Assembly (NCBI GenBank): GCA_049700195.1
Contig: JBNAVY010000031.1
Location: 1 to 22,824 of the forward strand
DNA length: 22,824 nt
Direction of reading: 5' to 3'
Source: JBNAVY01 sp049700195
Lineage (GTDB): Bacteria > Bacillota > Thermoanaerobacteria > Thermoanaerobacterales > Thermoanaerobacteraceae
Part shown: in pieces, positions 8,637 to 15,734 of the stretch
How the letters are laid out: every line of letters begins with the position of its first letter
Position numbering within the stretch: the first letter of the stretch is position 1
Program-made: the position numbers and the translations under genes
The notes under the pieces: generated by a model
The model's database searches: none
What the model was told of the DNA's origin: nothing
Seen by the model: the letters and a program-made list of their open reading frames with translations, nothing else

Positions 8637-9010
8637 TTTTTTTCACCATCTTTTTTTCCCATATATCTATTTGTGTACTTTTTTATTTTTTGTATAGAAA
8701 AATTAAGGGTCTGCGGAAAATCAATCTTGTCTTTTGCAACAATAGAAATTTCATTTTTATTTATACTTTTAAGGTAATTTATATTACCATTTGTTGCACC
8801 TATAAGTATATACTCACTTCCTACTCTTATTATATAAAGACCTTTATCTTTGCCCAAAGAAATAAAATCAAGTATTTCCATATTATTTGTTTTTGTATGT
8901 ATATAAGTACTTTTACTTATAAATTTTGTAATAAAATATGCTGCAGCAATAATTAAAATAAATATAATTATAAACCATATAAGCTGTAATAAATAATTAT
9001 AAGTGTTCAC
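8633..9010 (-). CDS. fliO: FliO/FliZ, flagellar biosynthesis membrane protein
   Basis: FliO (named FliZ in Bacillus) is a bitopic membrane protein that helps FliP assemble. The 125-residue protein has one N-terminal membrane segment (about 7-28) and a short cytoplasmic domain. That domain contains the weakly conserved pattern ILDFISLGKDKGLYIIRVGSEY, typical of the family. The family is poorly conserved, so the call leans on position between cheY and fliP and on this pattern. The start is GTG at 9010, with GAGG seven bases upstream inside the end of cheY. Confidence 0.88.
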   Translation of the reverse strand: MNTYNYLLQLIWFIIIFILIIAAAYFITKFISKSTYIHTKTNNMEILDFISLGKDKGLYIIRVGSEYILIGATNGNINYLKSINKNEISIVAKDKIDFPQTLNFSIQKIKKYTNRYMGKKDGEKK

Positions 9011-9019
9011 CTTAATTCC

Positions 9020-9379
9020 TCACTTCAATATTTTCTTAACAGCTTCAATTACTCTATCTGCCTGAAACGGCTTAACTATAAAATCTTTAGCTCCAGCTTG
9101 AATTGCCTCTATAACCATCGCCTGCTGACCCATAGCAGAACACATTATAATCTTTGCATTAGGGTCTTTTGCTTTTATAAGTTTCACTGCCTGTATGCCA
9201 TCTACTTCTGGCATTGTAATATCCATTATTACTAAATCAGGATTTTCTTGAAAATACTTTTCAAAGGCAACTGCACCATTTTCTGCTTCAACTATACTCC
9301 CCAAATTATTTTTTGTTATAATATCTTTTATCATCATTCTCATAAATGCAGCATCATCAACAATCATTATTTTACTCAC
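9020..9379 (-). CDS. cheY: Chemotaxis response regulator CheY
   Basis: This is a single-domain receiver that carries the chemotaxis signal from CheA to the motor switch. The 119-residue protein has every receiver landmark: acidic pair Asp8-Asp9, phosphoacceptor Asp53 (LVIMDITMPEVDG), Ser81 and Lys103 (KPF). The start is GTG at 9379, with a strong AGGAGGA eight bases upstream. An ATG four codons further in is badly spaced. Its targets FliM and FliY are encoded immediately upstream in the operon. As in Bacillus, FliY probably also dephosphorylates it. Confidence 0.96.
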   Translation of the reverse strand: MSKIMIVDDAAFMRMMIKDIITKNNLGSIVEAENGAVAFEKYFQENPDLVIMDITMPEVDGIQAVKLIKAKDPNAKIIMCSAMGQQAMVIEAIQAGAKDFIVKPFQADRVIEAVKKILK

Positions 9380-9399
9380 AAATGATTCCTCCTCATATA

Positions 9400-10572
9400 T
9401 TATAAATTGCTAATTCTCTTATTCTGGTTGACAATATCTATAATTCTCACACCAAAGTTCTCATCTATAACTACAACCTCACCTTTTGCTATGTATTTAC
9501 CATTTGCTAATATGTCTACAGGTTCTCCTGCAAGTTTATCCAGTTCAATCACTGATCCCTCACTTAATTCTAAAATATCTTTAATAAGTTTTTTTGTTTT
9601 ACCCAGTTCAACTGTTATTGTCAAAGGAACATCTAAAATTAAATCAATATTATCTATACCCTCAAAATTGTGTTTTGAAATATCATCATCAAAGTTTTGA
9701 AAAATTACCGGACTAACATCAACTTTTATATCTTTTTTTATAGCTTTTTTTGTATCTTCATTTCTTTCATTAAAATTATAATTATCAGCTTTTACATTAT
9801 TTAGCTTTTCTGTCCCCTCCTTTTCTTTTTCACCATCTTTTTCTTCAATTTCTATTATATCATCAAAATCTTCAGTTTGAAAAGTAGGTTCATCTATTTT
9901 TTCTACATTTTTCGACAGCACACTTTTTACAAGCTCTTTTGCAAAATCAATTGGTAATATTTGCATTATTTCACTATCAATAATATTACCAACTTCCATT
10001 TTAAAAGCAACCTTTACCACTTTATCTGTTGAAAAAGCTATGTCATCAGGCAAATATGTAGCAAAATCTACAATAAAAGCTTTTGGAGGAGAAATATTGA
10101 TACTTTTATTTAATAAAGTTGCTAAAGATGTTGAGGCTGAACCAATCATCTGATTCATTGCTTCACTTATTGCACTTAAATGTAACTCTGTTATTTCACC
10201 AATTTCGACATTTCCAGTTCCACCCATCATTAGATCTGTTATTTTTATTACATCTTCTTCTTTTAAGATTAATAAATTTCTGCCTTTTATTCCTTCTGTA
10301 TATTCTACATCAACTGCAACATATGGTATATTAAATTCTTTTTTTAAATCCTCCCATTTTATAACACTTACTTTAGGTGTAGTAATAGTGACTTTATTGT
10401 TTAATAAAGTGTATAGAGTTGTAGCGGATGTCCCAAAACTTATATTGCCTATTTCTCCTAATATATCTTGTTCCTCATCGCTTAAATTTCCACTGTCGGC
10501 GATATTTATATCAGTTGTGCTAAGACCTTTTAATAATGCATTAATTTCTTCCTGTGATAAGAATTCACTCAC
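9400..10572 (-). CDS. fliY: FliY, flagellar switch protein and CheY-P phosphatase (FliN-containing)
   Basis: FliY is the Gram-positive C-ring protein that replaces FliN and removes phosphate from CheY-P. From the GTG at 10572 it has 390 residues. In order: a CheY-binding peptide (SEFLSQEEINALLKG, 2-16), a CheC-type phosphatase domain (about 25-220), an acidic then lysine/asparagine-rich linker (about 220-290), and a FliN/SPOA domain (about 300-385). Both phosphatase half-sites look intact: EIGN at 40-43 and EAMN in the second repeat. A longer frame from 10614 would overlap fliM by 50 bases without a ribosome binding site. AAGGAG lies nine bases before the GTG, which overlaps the fliM stop (GTGAGTGA). 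Confidence 0.95.
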   Translation of the reverse strand: MSEFLSQEEINALLKGLSTTDINIADSGNLSDEEQDILGEIGNISFGTSATTLYTLLNNKVTITTPKVSVIKWEDLKKEFNIPYVAVDVEYTEGIKGRNLLILKEEDVIKITDLMMGGTGNVEIGEITELHLSAISEAMNQMIGSASTSLATLLNKSINISPPKAFIVDFATYLPDDIAFSTDKVVKVAFKMEVGNIIDSEIMQILPIDFAKELVKSVLSKNVEKIDEPTFQTEDFDDIIEIEEKDGEKEKEGTEKLNNVKADNYNFNERNEDTKKAIKKDIKVDVSPVIFQNFDDDISKHNFEGIDNIDLILDVPLTITVELGKTKKLIKDILELSEGSVIELDKLAGEPVDILANGKYIAKGEVVVIDENFGVRIIDIVNQNKRISNL

Positions 10573-11554
10573 TTTCTTCATCTCCTTTGTAAACAACTCT
10601 AGTAATTCTGACACTGTATTTTTTGTTTTTTATACCAGGTATACCTTGAAACTTTACTTTTTTATCTATTACTATATCTACTGGATCTTTAAAATTTTTA
10701 TCCAGCATTATGATATCTCCTACTTCAAAATTCAACAAATCCCGTATTGCTACAGTTGCCTGGCCAATTTCAACTTTAAGAGGTATGTAGGTTTTACTTA
10801 TTTTCTCCTTTAAAAATTCAGATTTATTAGATTCCTCTTTTTTTAAATTTGAAAACCAGAACTTTGTAGTTAATTTTGGTAAGATTGGTTCAAGGGTTAT
10901 ATGTGGCAAGCAAAAATTAATCATTCCTTCAGTTTCATTTATTTTTATTGACAATGTACAAAGTGCAATTGTTTCATTTGGTGAAATAATCTGTGTAAAT
11001 TGAGAATTTGTTTCAATTCTCATAAGTACTGGATTCATATCAAGTATATTATTCCATGGTTCTTTAAAAAGAGGAATAACCTGTTTAACAATTCTAGTTA
11101 ATAATCCCATTTCTATTTCTGTGTAATCTCTCTCTAAAAGTTCACCTTTACCAAGACCCCCTAACAATCTGTCTAGAATTGCATAAGTTGTATTATTATT
11201 TAATTCAAACAAAATAGGACCTTCCAGGGGTTCTGCTTCAAAAATTGATATAAATACTGGGTTGGTAAGGGAATTACTAAATTCATAATAAGTAATTTGT
11301 TCAATCGAAATTACAGAAACATTTACCATGGTTCGCAAATATCCAGAGAAAAAAGTTGTCAGTGATCTTGCTAGATTATCAAAAATCATCTGTAAAGTTC
11401 GAAGTTGATCTTTTGAAAACTTGTTAGGCCTTCTAAAATCATATTGTCTTATTTTTTTATCAGAAGTTGATGTAATCTCTTTTACATCAAGGCCTCCTGT
11501 ATTTACTGCTTTTAATAACTCATCAATTTCATTTTGTGACAGAATATCAGGCAA
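10565..11554 (-). CDS. fliM: FliM, flagellar motor switch protein
   Basis: FliM links FliG to the lower C-ring and binds CheY-P. The 329-residue protein starts with the CheY-binding peptide (ILSQNEIDELLKA, residues 4-16). A FliM middle domain (about 40-230, with LLGGLGKGE) and a C-terminal SPOA domain (about 250-322, with FEVGDIIMLDK) follow. The start is TTG at 11554, supported by GGAGGAGGG about six bases upstream. This TTG is unusually embedded in a G-rich/C-rich stretch that can fold over the ribosome binding site (see separate entry). The 3' end overlaps fliY by eight bases. Confidence 0.96.
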   Translation of the reverse strand: MPDILSQNEIDELLKAVNTGGLDVKEITSTSDKKIRQYDFRRPNKFSKDQLRTLQMIFDNLARSLTTFFSGYLRTMVNVSVISIEQITYYEFSNSLTNPVFISIFEAEPLEGPILFELNNNTTYAILDRLLGGLGKGELLERDYTEIEMGLLTRIVKQVIPLFKEPWNNILDMNPVLMRIETNSQFTQIISPNETIALCTLSIKINETEGMINFCLPHITLEPILPKLTTKFWFSNLKKEESNKSEFLKEKISKTYIPLKVEIGQATVAIRDLLNFEVGDIIMLDKNFKDPVDIVIDKKVKFQGIPGIKNKKYSVRITRVVYKGDEESE

Positions 11555-11571
11555 AGGGAACCCTCCTCCCT
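11555..11571 (-). promoter_or_regulatory. Possible small hairpin enclosing the fliM ribosome binding site
   Basis: Reading the minus strand, AGGG and CCCT pair around a nine-base loop that holds the AGGAGG of fliM. The TTG start follows the stem directly, and the fliL stop codon overlaps the other end. This is seen in the sequence. Whether the four-pair stem forms in the mRNA is uncertain, and a competing AGGG-CCCT pairing is possible. Confidence 0.35.
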
Positions 11572-11974
11572 ATTGAACAATAAATTCATCAAAATACACA
11601 TTAACAACTTTGCCTTCACCTATTATTTTATTTATCGCATTTTTAATATCATTCTGCAGCTTTAGTTGACCTTCTGGCCCCTCGACATCTTTTTCAGTTT
11701 TGCTTCTTAATATTTGTATTATAAGATCACGAATTTTAGGATTTTGTTCTTCTAAAACTTTTTGCACATTTTTATCATAAAATTGAAGTTCTACTGAAGC
11801 TTTTACAAACTTTCCATCACCTTTTAAATTCGTTATAAATTCACTTCCTGGTGAATAATTATAATATGTTAATTCCTTAGGTTTATTAGAAGATGTACTA
11901 TTAAAATACATAAAAGCTGCTCCAAAAGAAATAACAACTGCAACAACAACAATTAAAATTGTTTTATTATTCAT
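11570..11974 (-). CDS. fliL: FliL, flagellar basal-body-associated membrane protein
   Basis: FliL surrounds or supports the stator units and stabilises the motor. The 134-residue protein has one N-terminal membrane helix (about 5-25) and an extracytoplasmic FliL domain. That domain shows the family patterns ITNLKGDGKFVKASVELQF, near 48-66, and IRDLIIQILRSKT. The ATG at 11974 has AGAGGTG upstream. Stator genes motA and motB, which often sit between flbD and fliL in clostridia, are absent here: flbD ends only 17 bases before. Confidence 0.94.
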   Translation of the reverse strand: MNNKTILIVVVAVVISFGAAFMYFNSTSSNKPKELTYYNYSPGSEFITNLKGDGKFVKASVELQFYDKNVQKVLEEQNPKIRDLIIQILRSKTEKDVEGPEGQLKLQNDIKNAINKIIGEGKVVNVYFDEFIVQ

Positions 11975-11991
11975 ATAAACACCTCTTTAGT

Positions 11992-12192
11992 TTAAAATCG
12001 ATTATAAATACCAGATAATGTTTTGCGTTTATACTCAATAGTTTTAAGTATAATATCATCAACACTTTCTTTAACAACAATTTTTTTCCCTGTTGTTAAA
12101 CTTATTACTGTATCTGGTGTTTTTTCAATAAATTCAATAAGTTCCGCATTTACAACAAACTCTTCCCCATTTAAACGGGTAACTTTTATCAT
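11992..12192 (-). CDS. flbD: FlbD/SwrD family small flagellar protein
   Basis: This is a 66-residue protein of the FlbD family, recognised by its start MIKVTRLNGEEFVVNAELIE and the KIVVKESVDDIILK stretch. The Bacillus relative SwrD is encoded at the same place after flgE and is reported to raise motor torque for swarming. The same role here is inference. It is not related to the Caulobacter transcription factor also called FlbD. GGAGGGG precedes the ATG by four bases. A strong hairpin lies just upstream of that ribosome binding site. Confidence 0.92.
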   Translation of the reverse strand: MIKVTRLNGEEFVVNAELIEFIEKTPDTVISLTTGKKIVVKESVDDIILKTIEYKRKTLSGIYNRF

Positions 12193-12208
12193 TTTACCCC
12201 TCCATAAT

Positions 12209-12234
12209 ATCTGCAGGGCATAAGCCCTGCAGAT
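12209..12234 (-). promoter_or_regulatory. Perfect 11-bp inverted repeat (hairpin) between flgE and flbD
   Basis: On the minus strand ATCTGCAGGGC and GCCCTGCAGAT are separated by the four-base loop TTAT. The repeat starts at the last base of the flgE stop codon and ends about 11 bases before the flbD ribosome binding site. No T-run follows, so it is not a standard intrinsic terminator. It is one of the most GC-rich short stretches in the window. An RNA-processing or 3'-end-protecting element that raises flgE mRNA relative to downstream genes is the likeliest meaning, but this is inference. Confidence 0.8.
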
Positions 12235-13487
12235 TATCTCTTAAGATTTACAAGGTCTTGGAGCATTTCATCTGATGTTGTAATGATTTTAGAGTTAGCT
12301 TGAAAGCCTCTTTCTGTTGTTATCATATCAGAAAACTCATTAGCTAAATCAACATTTGACATCTCTAAGGTTCCTGGATTTAATCCACCTCTTGTTCCAG
12401 TCCCAGGTATTCCAATTATTGGTTCACCAGAGTTTACAGTATTTATAAACATTGTATTGCCTGTCTTTTCAAGACCCATAGGATTTTGAAAGTCTGCTAT
12501 TGCAATTTGTCCTATCGTCTGTCTTCTTCCATTTGAATATATTCCTGAAACAACACCATATTTGTCAATATTTATACTTTCTAAAGAACCAGCAGCATTA
12601 CCATTTTTACCAAGTTCTCTTAAATCAGTTTCGCTTGAATACATTGTAAGATTCGATAAATCAATTGAAACTGGTCCAATTGTTGCATTACTGTTTGCAT
12701 TATTCATTGTAAAAGTTAAAGTTCCATTTGCAATTCTATTGCCATTGTTATCAGGTAAAATCTTACCATCTGATCCAAATGTCAATGTTCCACTACCGTC
12801 AATAGTTTGTATAGCCGGATCCTGCGAAGAAACATTCCATGTCCATCCATCGGCAGTATTTCTTGTAAATGTCATTGTTGCAATGTGACTTGCTCCTTGA
12901 GAATCATAAACAATTATATTATAGTTTATACTGCCATCTAATATTGTTTGGGAATCAAGGTTACCTCCTATTTCCATACTTGTTGTTGACAGTGGATTTA
13001 TACTTGACCAGTTATTTAGACTGATCGGCACAAGATTACCTGTATCTGAATTTACCGTTTTGCCATCCGCAGACATCCATCCTAAAACTTTATACCCATC
13101 AGGTGTGACAAGATCTCCATGAGAATCAAAATTAAAATTGCCAGCTCTTGTGTATAAATTAGCCCCACCATTTGATACTATGAAAAATCCATTTCCATCG
13201 ATTGATAAATCTGTTGGATTATCAGTTCTTTGTGCTCCTCCTCTTGTAAATAAAGTATCAATTGATGCTATTGACACCCCAAGACCTATCTGCTGGGGGT
13301 TAGTACCTCCTCCGCTACCTTGTGGTGCTGAAGCACCTTTTATTGTCTGGCTGAAAATCTCCTTAAAAGTCATTCTACTTGCTTTGTATCCAACTGTATT
13401 TACATTTGCTATATTATTACCAATAACATCCATCCTGGCTTGATGTGCTTTTAAGCCAGATACTGCAGAATACATTGACCTTAACAT
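12234..13487 (-). CDS. flgE: FlgE, flagellar hook protein
   Basis: FlgE builds the hook, exported through the flagellar type III system. The chosen ATG at 13487 gives 417 residues starting MLRSMYSAVSGLKAHQARMD, the standard rod/hook N-terminal helix, followed by NNIANVNTVGYKAS. The central part holds variable outer domains (TRAGNFNFDSHGDLVTPDG near 110). The C-terminus has the matching helix (NEFSDMITTERGFQANSKII). An in-frame ATG at 13529 would add 14 residues unlike any hook protein. AAAGGAGGAG lies five bases before the chosen ATG. The gene follows the widest intergenic gap in the operon (74 bases) and is followed by a strong hairpin, both fitting its need for high output. Confidence 0.97.
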   Translation of the reverse strand: MLRSMYSAVSGLKAHQARMDVIGNNIANVNTVGYKASRMTFKEIFSQTIKGASAPQGSGGGTNPQQIGLGVSIASIDTLFTRGGAQRTDNPTDLSIDGNGFFIVSNGGANLYTRAGNFNFDSHGDLVTPDGYKVLGWMSADGKTVNSDTGNLVPISLNNWSSINPLSTTSMEIGGNLDSQTILDGSINYNIIVYDSQGASHIATMTFTRNTADGWTWNVSSQDPAIQTIDGSGTLTFGSDGKILPDNNGNRIANGTLTFTMNNANSNATIGPVSIDLSNLTMYSSETDLRELGKNGNAAGSLESINIDKYGVVSGIYSNGRRQTIGQIAIADFQNPMGLEKTGNTMFINTVNSGEPIIGIPGTGTRGGLNPGTLEMSNVDLANEFSDMITTERGFQANSKIITTSDEMLQDLVNLKR

Positions 13488-13561
13488 TATTTCTCCTCCT
13501 TTTTTTGTGCTGCTTGCTTTATCTGTCATTCAAAAGCGAAGAGCCTCCTAAATGGTCCAGC
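13488..13561 (-). promoter_or_regulatory. flgE leader with two Shine-Dalgarno sequences and potential hairpins
   Basis: This 74-base gap contains the flgE ribosome binding site (AAAGGAGGAG) and, about 40 bases earlier, a second perfect AGGAGG. The first AGGAGG sits inside a potential hairpin at 13541-13563 (GAGCT pairing with GGCTC, one G-U) that overlaps the upstream stop codon. The ORF it could serve is either a 14-residue extension of FlgE (ATG at 13529, 14 bases away) or a tiny five-codon frame from TTG. No internal promoter is convincing. Function is unknown. Confidence 0.45.
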
Positions 13562-13924
13562 TCATATAATTACAGCACCATCTATATTTGTAAAAATACT
13601 ATTTTTTAGAGTTTGACTATCTATTGCAGTAACAATTGTCCTGCTTTTTAAATTTACTACAAAAGCTTTATTATTAATAATAATCAAAGAATCTTTAATG
13701 CCTTTCTGCTCAGCTCTATTGACTGCTTCAACAAGTTTCTGGTAATCATTTTCTGTTAAATTTAAATTTCGATTTTTAATTCTATCAATAGAATGTTTAG
13801 AAAACTTAACTTCCTTAATTTCATTATCTAATATTCTCTGAAAAGATGTATCTGTAGTTTTATTTACTCTATTATCATAAAAGTTTTGATTAATATTATT
13901 ATTTATTTTAAAAATTTCAGACAT
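13562..13924 (-). CDS. Conserved flagellar operon protein (TIGR02530-type), function unknown
   Basis: This 120-residue protein lies between flgD and flgE, the usual place of the small 'flagellar operon protein' family I know as TIGR02530. Its N-terminus (1-35) is polar and looks disordered. The conserved core has FSKHSIDRIKNR at 41-52, a charged helix, and paired strands ending NLKSRTIVTAID at 91-102. It has no signal peptide and no membrane segment. A role in hook assembly is suggested by position only. The ATG at 13924 was chosen because GAGGTGG is well placed for it; a GTG at 13933 would add three residues but overlaps that site. It follows flgD by 10 bases. Family assignment is from memory and was not searched. 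Confidence 0.85.
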   Translation of the reverse strand: MSEIFKINNNINQNFYDNRVNKTTDTSFQRILDNEIKEVKFSKHSIDRIKNRNLNLTENDYQKLVEAVNRAEQKGIKDSLIIINNKAFVVNLKSRTIVTAIDSQTLKNSIFTNIDGAVII

Positions 13925-13934
13925 AACCCCCACC

Positions 13935-14336
13935 TCAATCAGATACAGCTGTTACTGAATCTAATGGAACATCAACATTCCCAACAACAAGATAATATTC
14001 ACCATTTTTTCTGTAAATACTATCAACTTTACCAAATACATCGTTTATATTACCATTATTATTTAGTGTAGCATACACATTTTTGCCTAAAAGACCAATT
14101 GCTCTTAAATTATTAAATCCTGAATTCATATTCTGCATTTGCTCTAATGTAGAAAATTGAGCCATTTGTGCAATAAACTCTTTGTCATCCATCGGGTTTA
14201 AAGGATCTTGGTTTTTAAGCTGTGTAACTAACAGTTTTAAAAAATCGTCTTTCCCAAGAACGTCTTTATTTGTGTTTACTTTTTTATTTTGATTATACAT
14301 ACTGCTATAATCTGTGTTAATATTATTTATTTCCAT
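13935..14336 (-). CDS. flgD: FlgD, hook cap / hook assembly scaffold protein (short form)
   Basis: FlgD caps the growing hook so that FlgE subunits polymerise. The 133-residue protein has the conserved core LGKDDFLKLLVTQLKNQDPLNPMDDKEFIAQMAQFSTLEQ (about 27-66; quoted in parts: LGKDDFLKLL, QDPLNPMDDKEF, AQFSTLEQ). A short C-terminal part (GKNVYATL to PLDSVTAVSD) resembles the tudor-like region. The Ig-like domain found in ~220-residue proteobacterial FlgD is missing, as in Bacillus FlgD (about 140 residues), so this is not a truncation. The ATG at 14336 has AAAGGAGGA upstream. Confidence 0.94.
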   Translation of the reverse strand: MEINNINTDYSSMYNQNKKVNTNKDVLGKDDFLKLLVTQLKNQDPLNPMDDKEFIAQMAQFSTLEQMQNMNSGFNNLRAIGLLGKNVYATLNNNGNINDVFGKVDSIYRKNGEYYLVVGNVDVPLDSVTAVSD

Positions 14337-14352
14337 TTAAAATCCTCCTTTC

Positions 14353-15720
14353 TTATGCTTTTAAATCTATATGCTCATCTGAAATAAGATTTACATGATT
14401 TGTAATACTTAAATTGTCAAGCTCATAATGATTTTTTAACATGTTAAGCCCCTGGTCTTCTTGATTATTACCCTTATAGCTTTCATCTTTAAAATTTTGT
14501 CCACTATACTGAGGTGTAAACTGCATATTTTTATCAACTGTAACATTAAAACTGTCAATTTTAATTCCTTTTGTATCAAGCTGATTGCTTAAAATTGCTA
14601 AATTACTTTCTATCTGATGCTTTAATTTTTCGCTATCTGTAATTACATGTGCTGTTACATTTCCATCTGCTGTAACTAAATTAATTTCAATTTTCCCAAG
14701 AAAATCAGGCTTTAATTGAATTTTTACTGATGATAAATTTTCTGCCTTTGAAATTTCAACATTTTTTACTATCTGATCAAATACAGATTGTTCCATTGGT
14801 TTTAGCTTTTCATTATTACTACCAAGAACATTGATATTACTCCTTTTGTCAGGCACATTATTAATAAAAGTAATATTATCCTGCACTTCTGTTTCATTTT
14901 GATTAGCTGTTTTTTGAGTTTTGCCAATAAAATCATTTTTGTTACTATTCTCTTTTATTTGTATATCATTATTTCGAGCATTATTTAGATTTTTATCATC
15001 ATTATTTTGTGAAGTATTTTCTTGTGTATCAGTATTCGTTTGTGTAGATTGAGTGTTTAAAAAATTATTACCTGATATTTTTATATTTGTTTTATTAATA
15101 ACATTAGGTTCTATTTCTTTTTTATCTGATTTTGAACTATTATCATTGTTATTTATAATAGTAATATTTTTATTATTAATACTAATTTCTTGATTTTTTG
15201 GTATCTTATCAAATATACTTAATATTTTTTTGACATCTATTGTTATATTAAAATCTTGTTCCAATTTATCTACAATTTGTTGTAAAACTTCTTCTCTAGA
15301 TAAATTGCCTTTATCATTTAATAACGAATATATATTTTTTTGAATTAATAAATTTAAATCTTTTATATTCTGATTAGTTAAATTTGACGTAAAATTCTCG
15401 TTTTGCAATTCTTCAATTAACTTGTTTACAAATAAATAAGTTTTCTCATCTAAAATATATGTTATTTCATTATTTTTTTCATTTATATCTATATTTTTAG
15501 AATTATCTTTTATATTTATCTTAGATGAATTTTTGTCTGCAGTTGTTGTTATTTTACTTTTAAGATTATTTGATTTATCTTCTGAAGTATTTTCATTTTT
15601 AAGTTTATCATTATAAATAAACTTATTAAAATCTTTAACATCAATTTTTTTATCATAATTTTTTTTCATTGAAACAGGACTTTTTACGGGTAATAAATTT
15701 TTTTCTGCAATTACAACCAT
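14353..15720 (-). CDS. fliK: FliK, hook-length control protein
   Basis: FliK measures hook length and triggers the FlhB specificity switch. From the ATG at 15720 it has 455 residues. Most of residues 25-305 is low-complexity, rich in Asn, Lys, Asp and Ser, as expected for an extended ruler region. The conserved Flg_hook domain is at about 309-397 (VKIQLKPDFLGKIEINL, then LKHQIESNLAILSNQLDTKG). A TTG at 15738 would add six residues, but those codons are themselves the ribosome binding site AAAGGAGGTGAT for the ATG. The gene follows the MotE-like gene by 14 bases. Sequence outside the C-terminal domain is poorly conserved in this family, so the call rests on that domain and on position. Confidence 0.93.
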   Translation of the reverse strand: MVVIAEKNLLPVKSPVSMKKNYDKKIDVKDFNKFIYNDKLKNENTSEDKSNNLKSKITTTADKNSSKINIKDNSKNIDINEKNNEITYILDEKTYLFVNKLIEELQNENFTSNLTNQNIKDLNLLIQKNIYSLLNDKGNLSREEVLQQIVDKLEQDFNITIDVKKILSIFDKIPKNQEISINNKNITIINNNDNSSKSDKKEIEPNVINKTNIKISGNNFLNTQSTQTNTDTQENTSQNNDDKNLNNARNNDIQIKENSNKNDFIGKTQKTANQNETEVQDNITFINNVPDKRSNINVLGSNNEKLKPMEQSVFDQIVKNVEISKAENLSSVKIQLKPDFLGKIEINLVTADGNVTAHVITDSEKLKHQIESNLAILSNQLDTKGIKIDSFNVTVDKNMQFTPQYSGQNFKDESYKGNNQEDQGLNMLKNHYELDNLSITNHVNLISDEHIDLKA

Positions 15721-15734
15721 TTTATCACCTCCTT

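Noticed and set aside
10573..10614. Upstream GTG start for fliY giving 14 more residues
   Set aside because: It would overlap fliM by 50 bases, lacks a ribosome binding site, and the extra residues precede the conserved CheY-binding N-terminus.
12209..12234. The flgE-flbD hairpin as an intrinsic terminator
   Set aside because: No T-run follows on either strand (ATATTATGG on the minus strand), and essential downstream genes have no obvious promoter of their own.
13488..13529. ATG at 13529 as the start of flgE
   Set aside because: The added residues (MTDKASSTKKGGEI) are encoded by the leader and ribosome binding site itself and do not fit any hook protein N-terminus.
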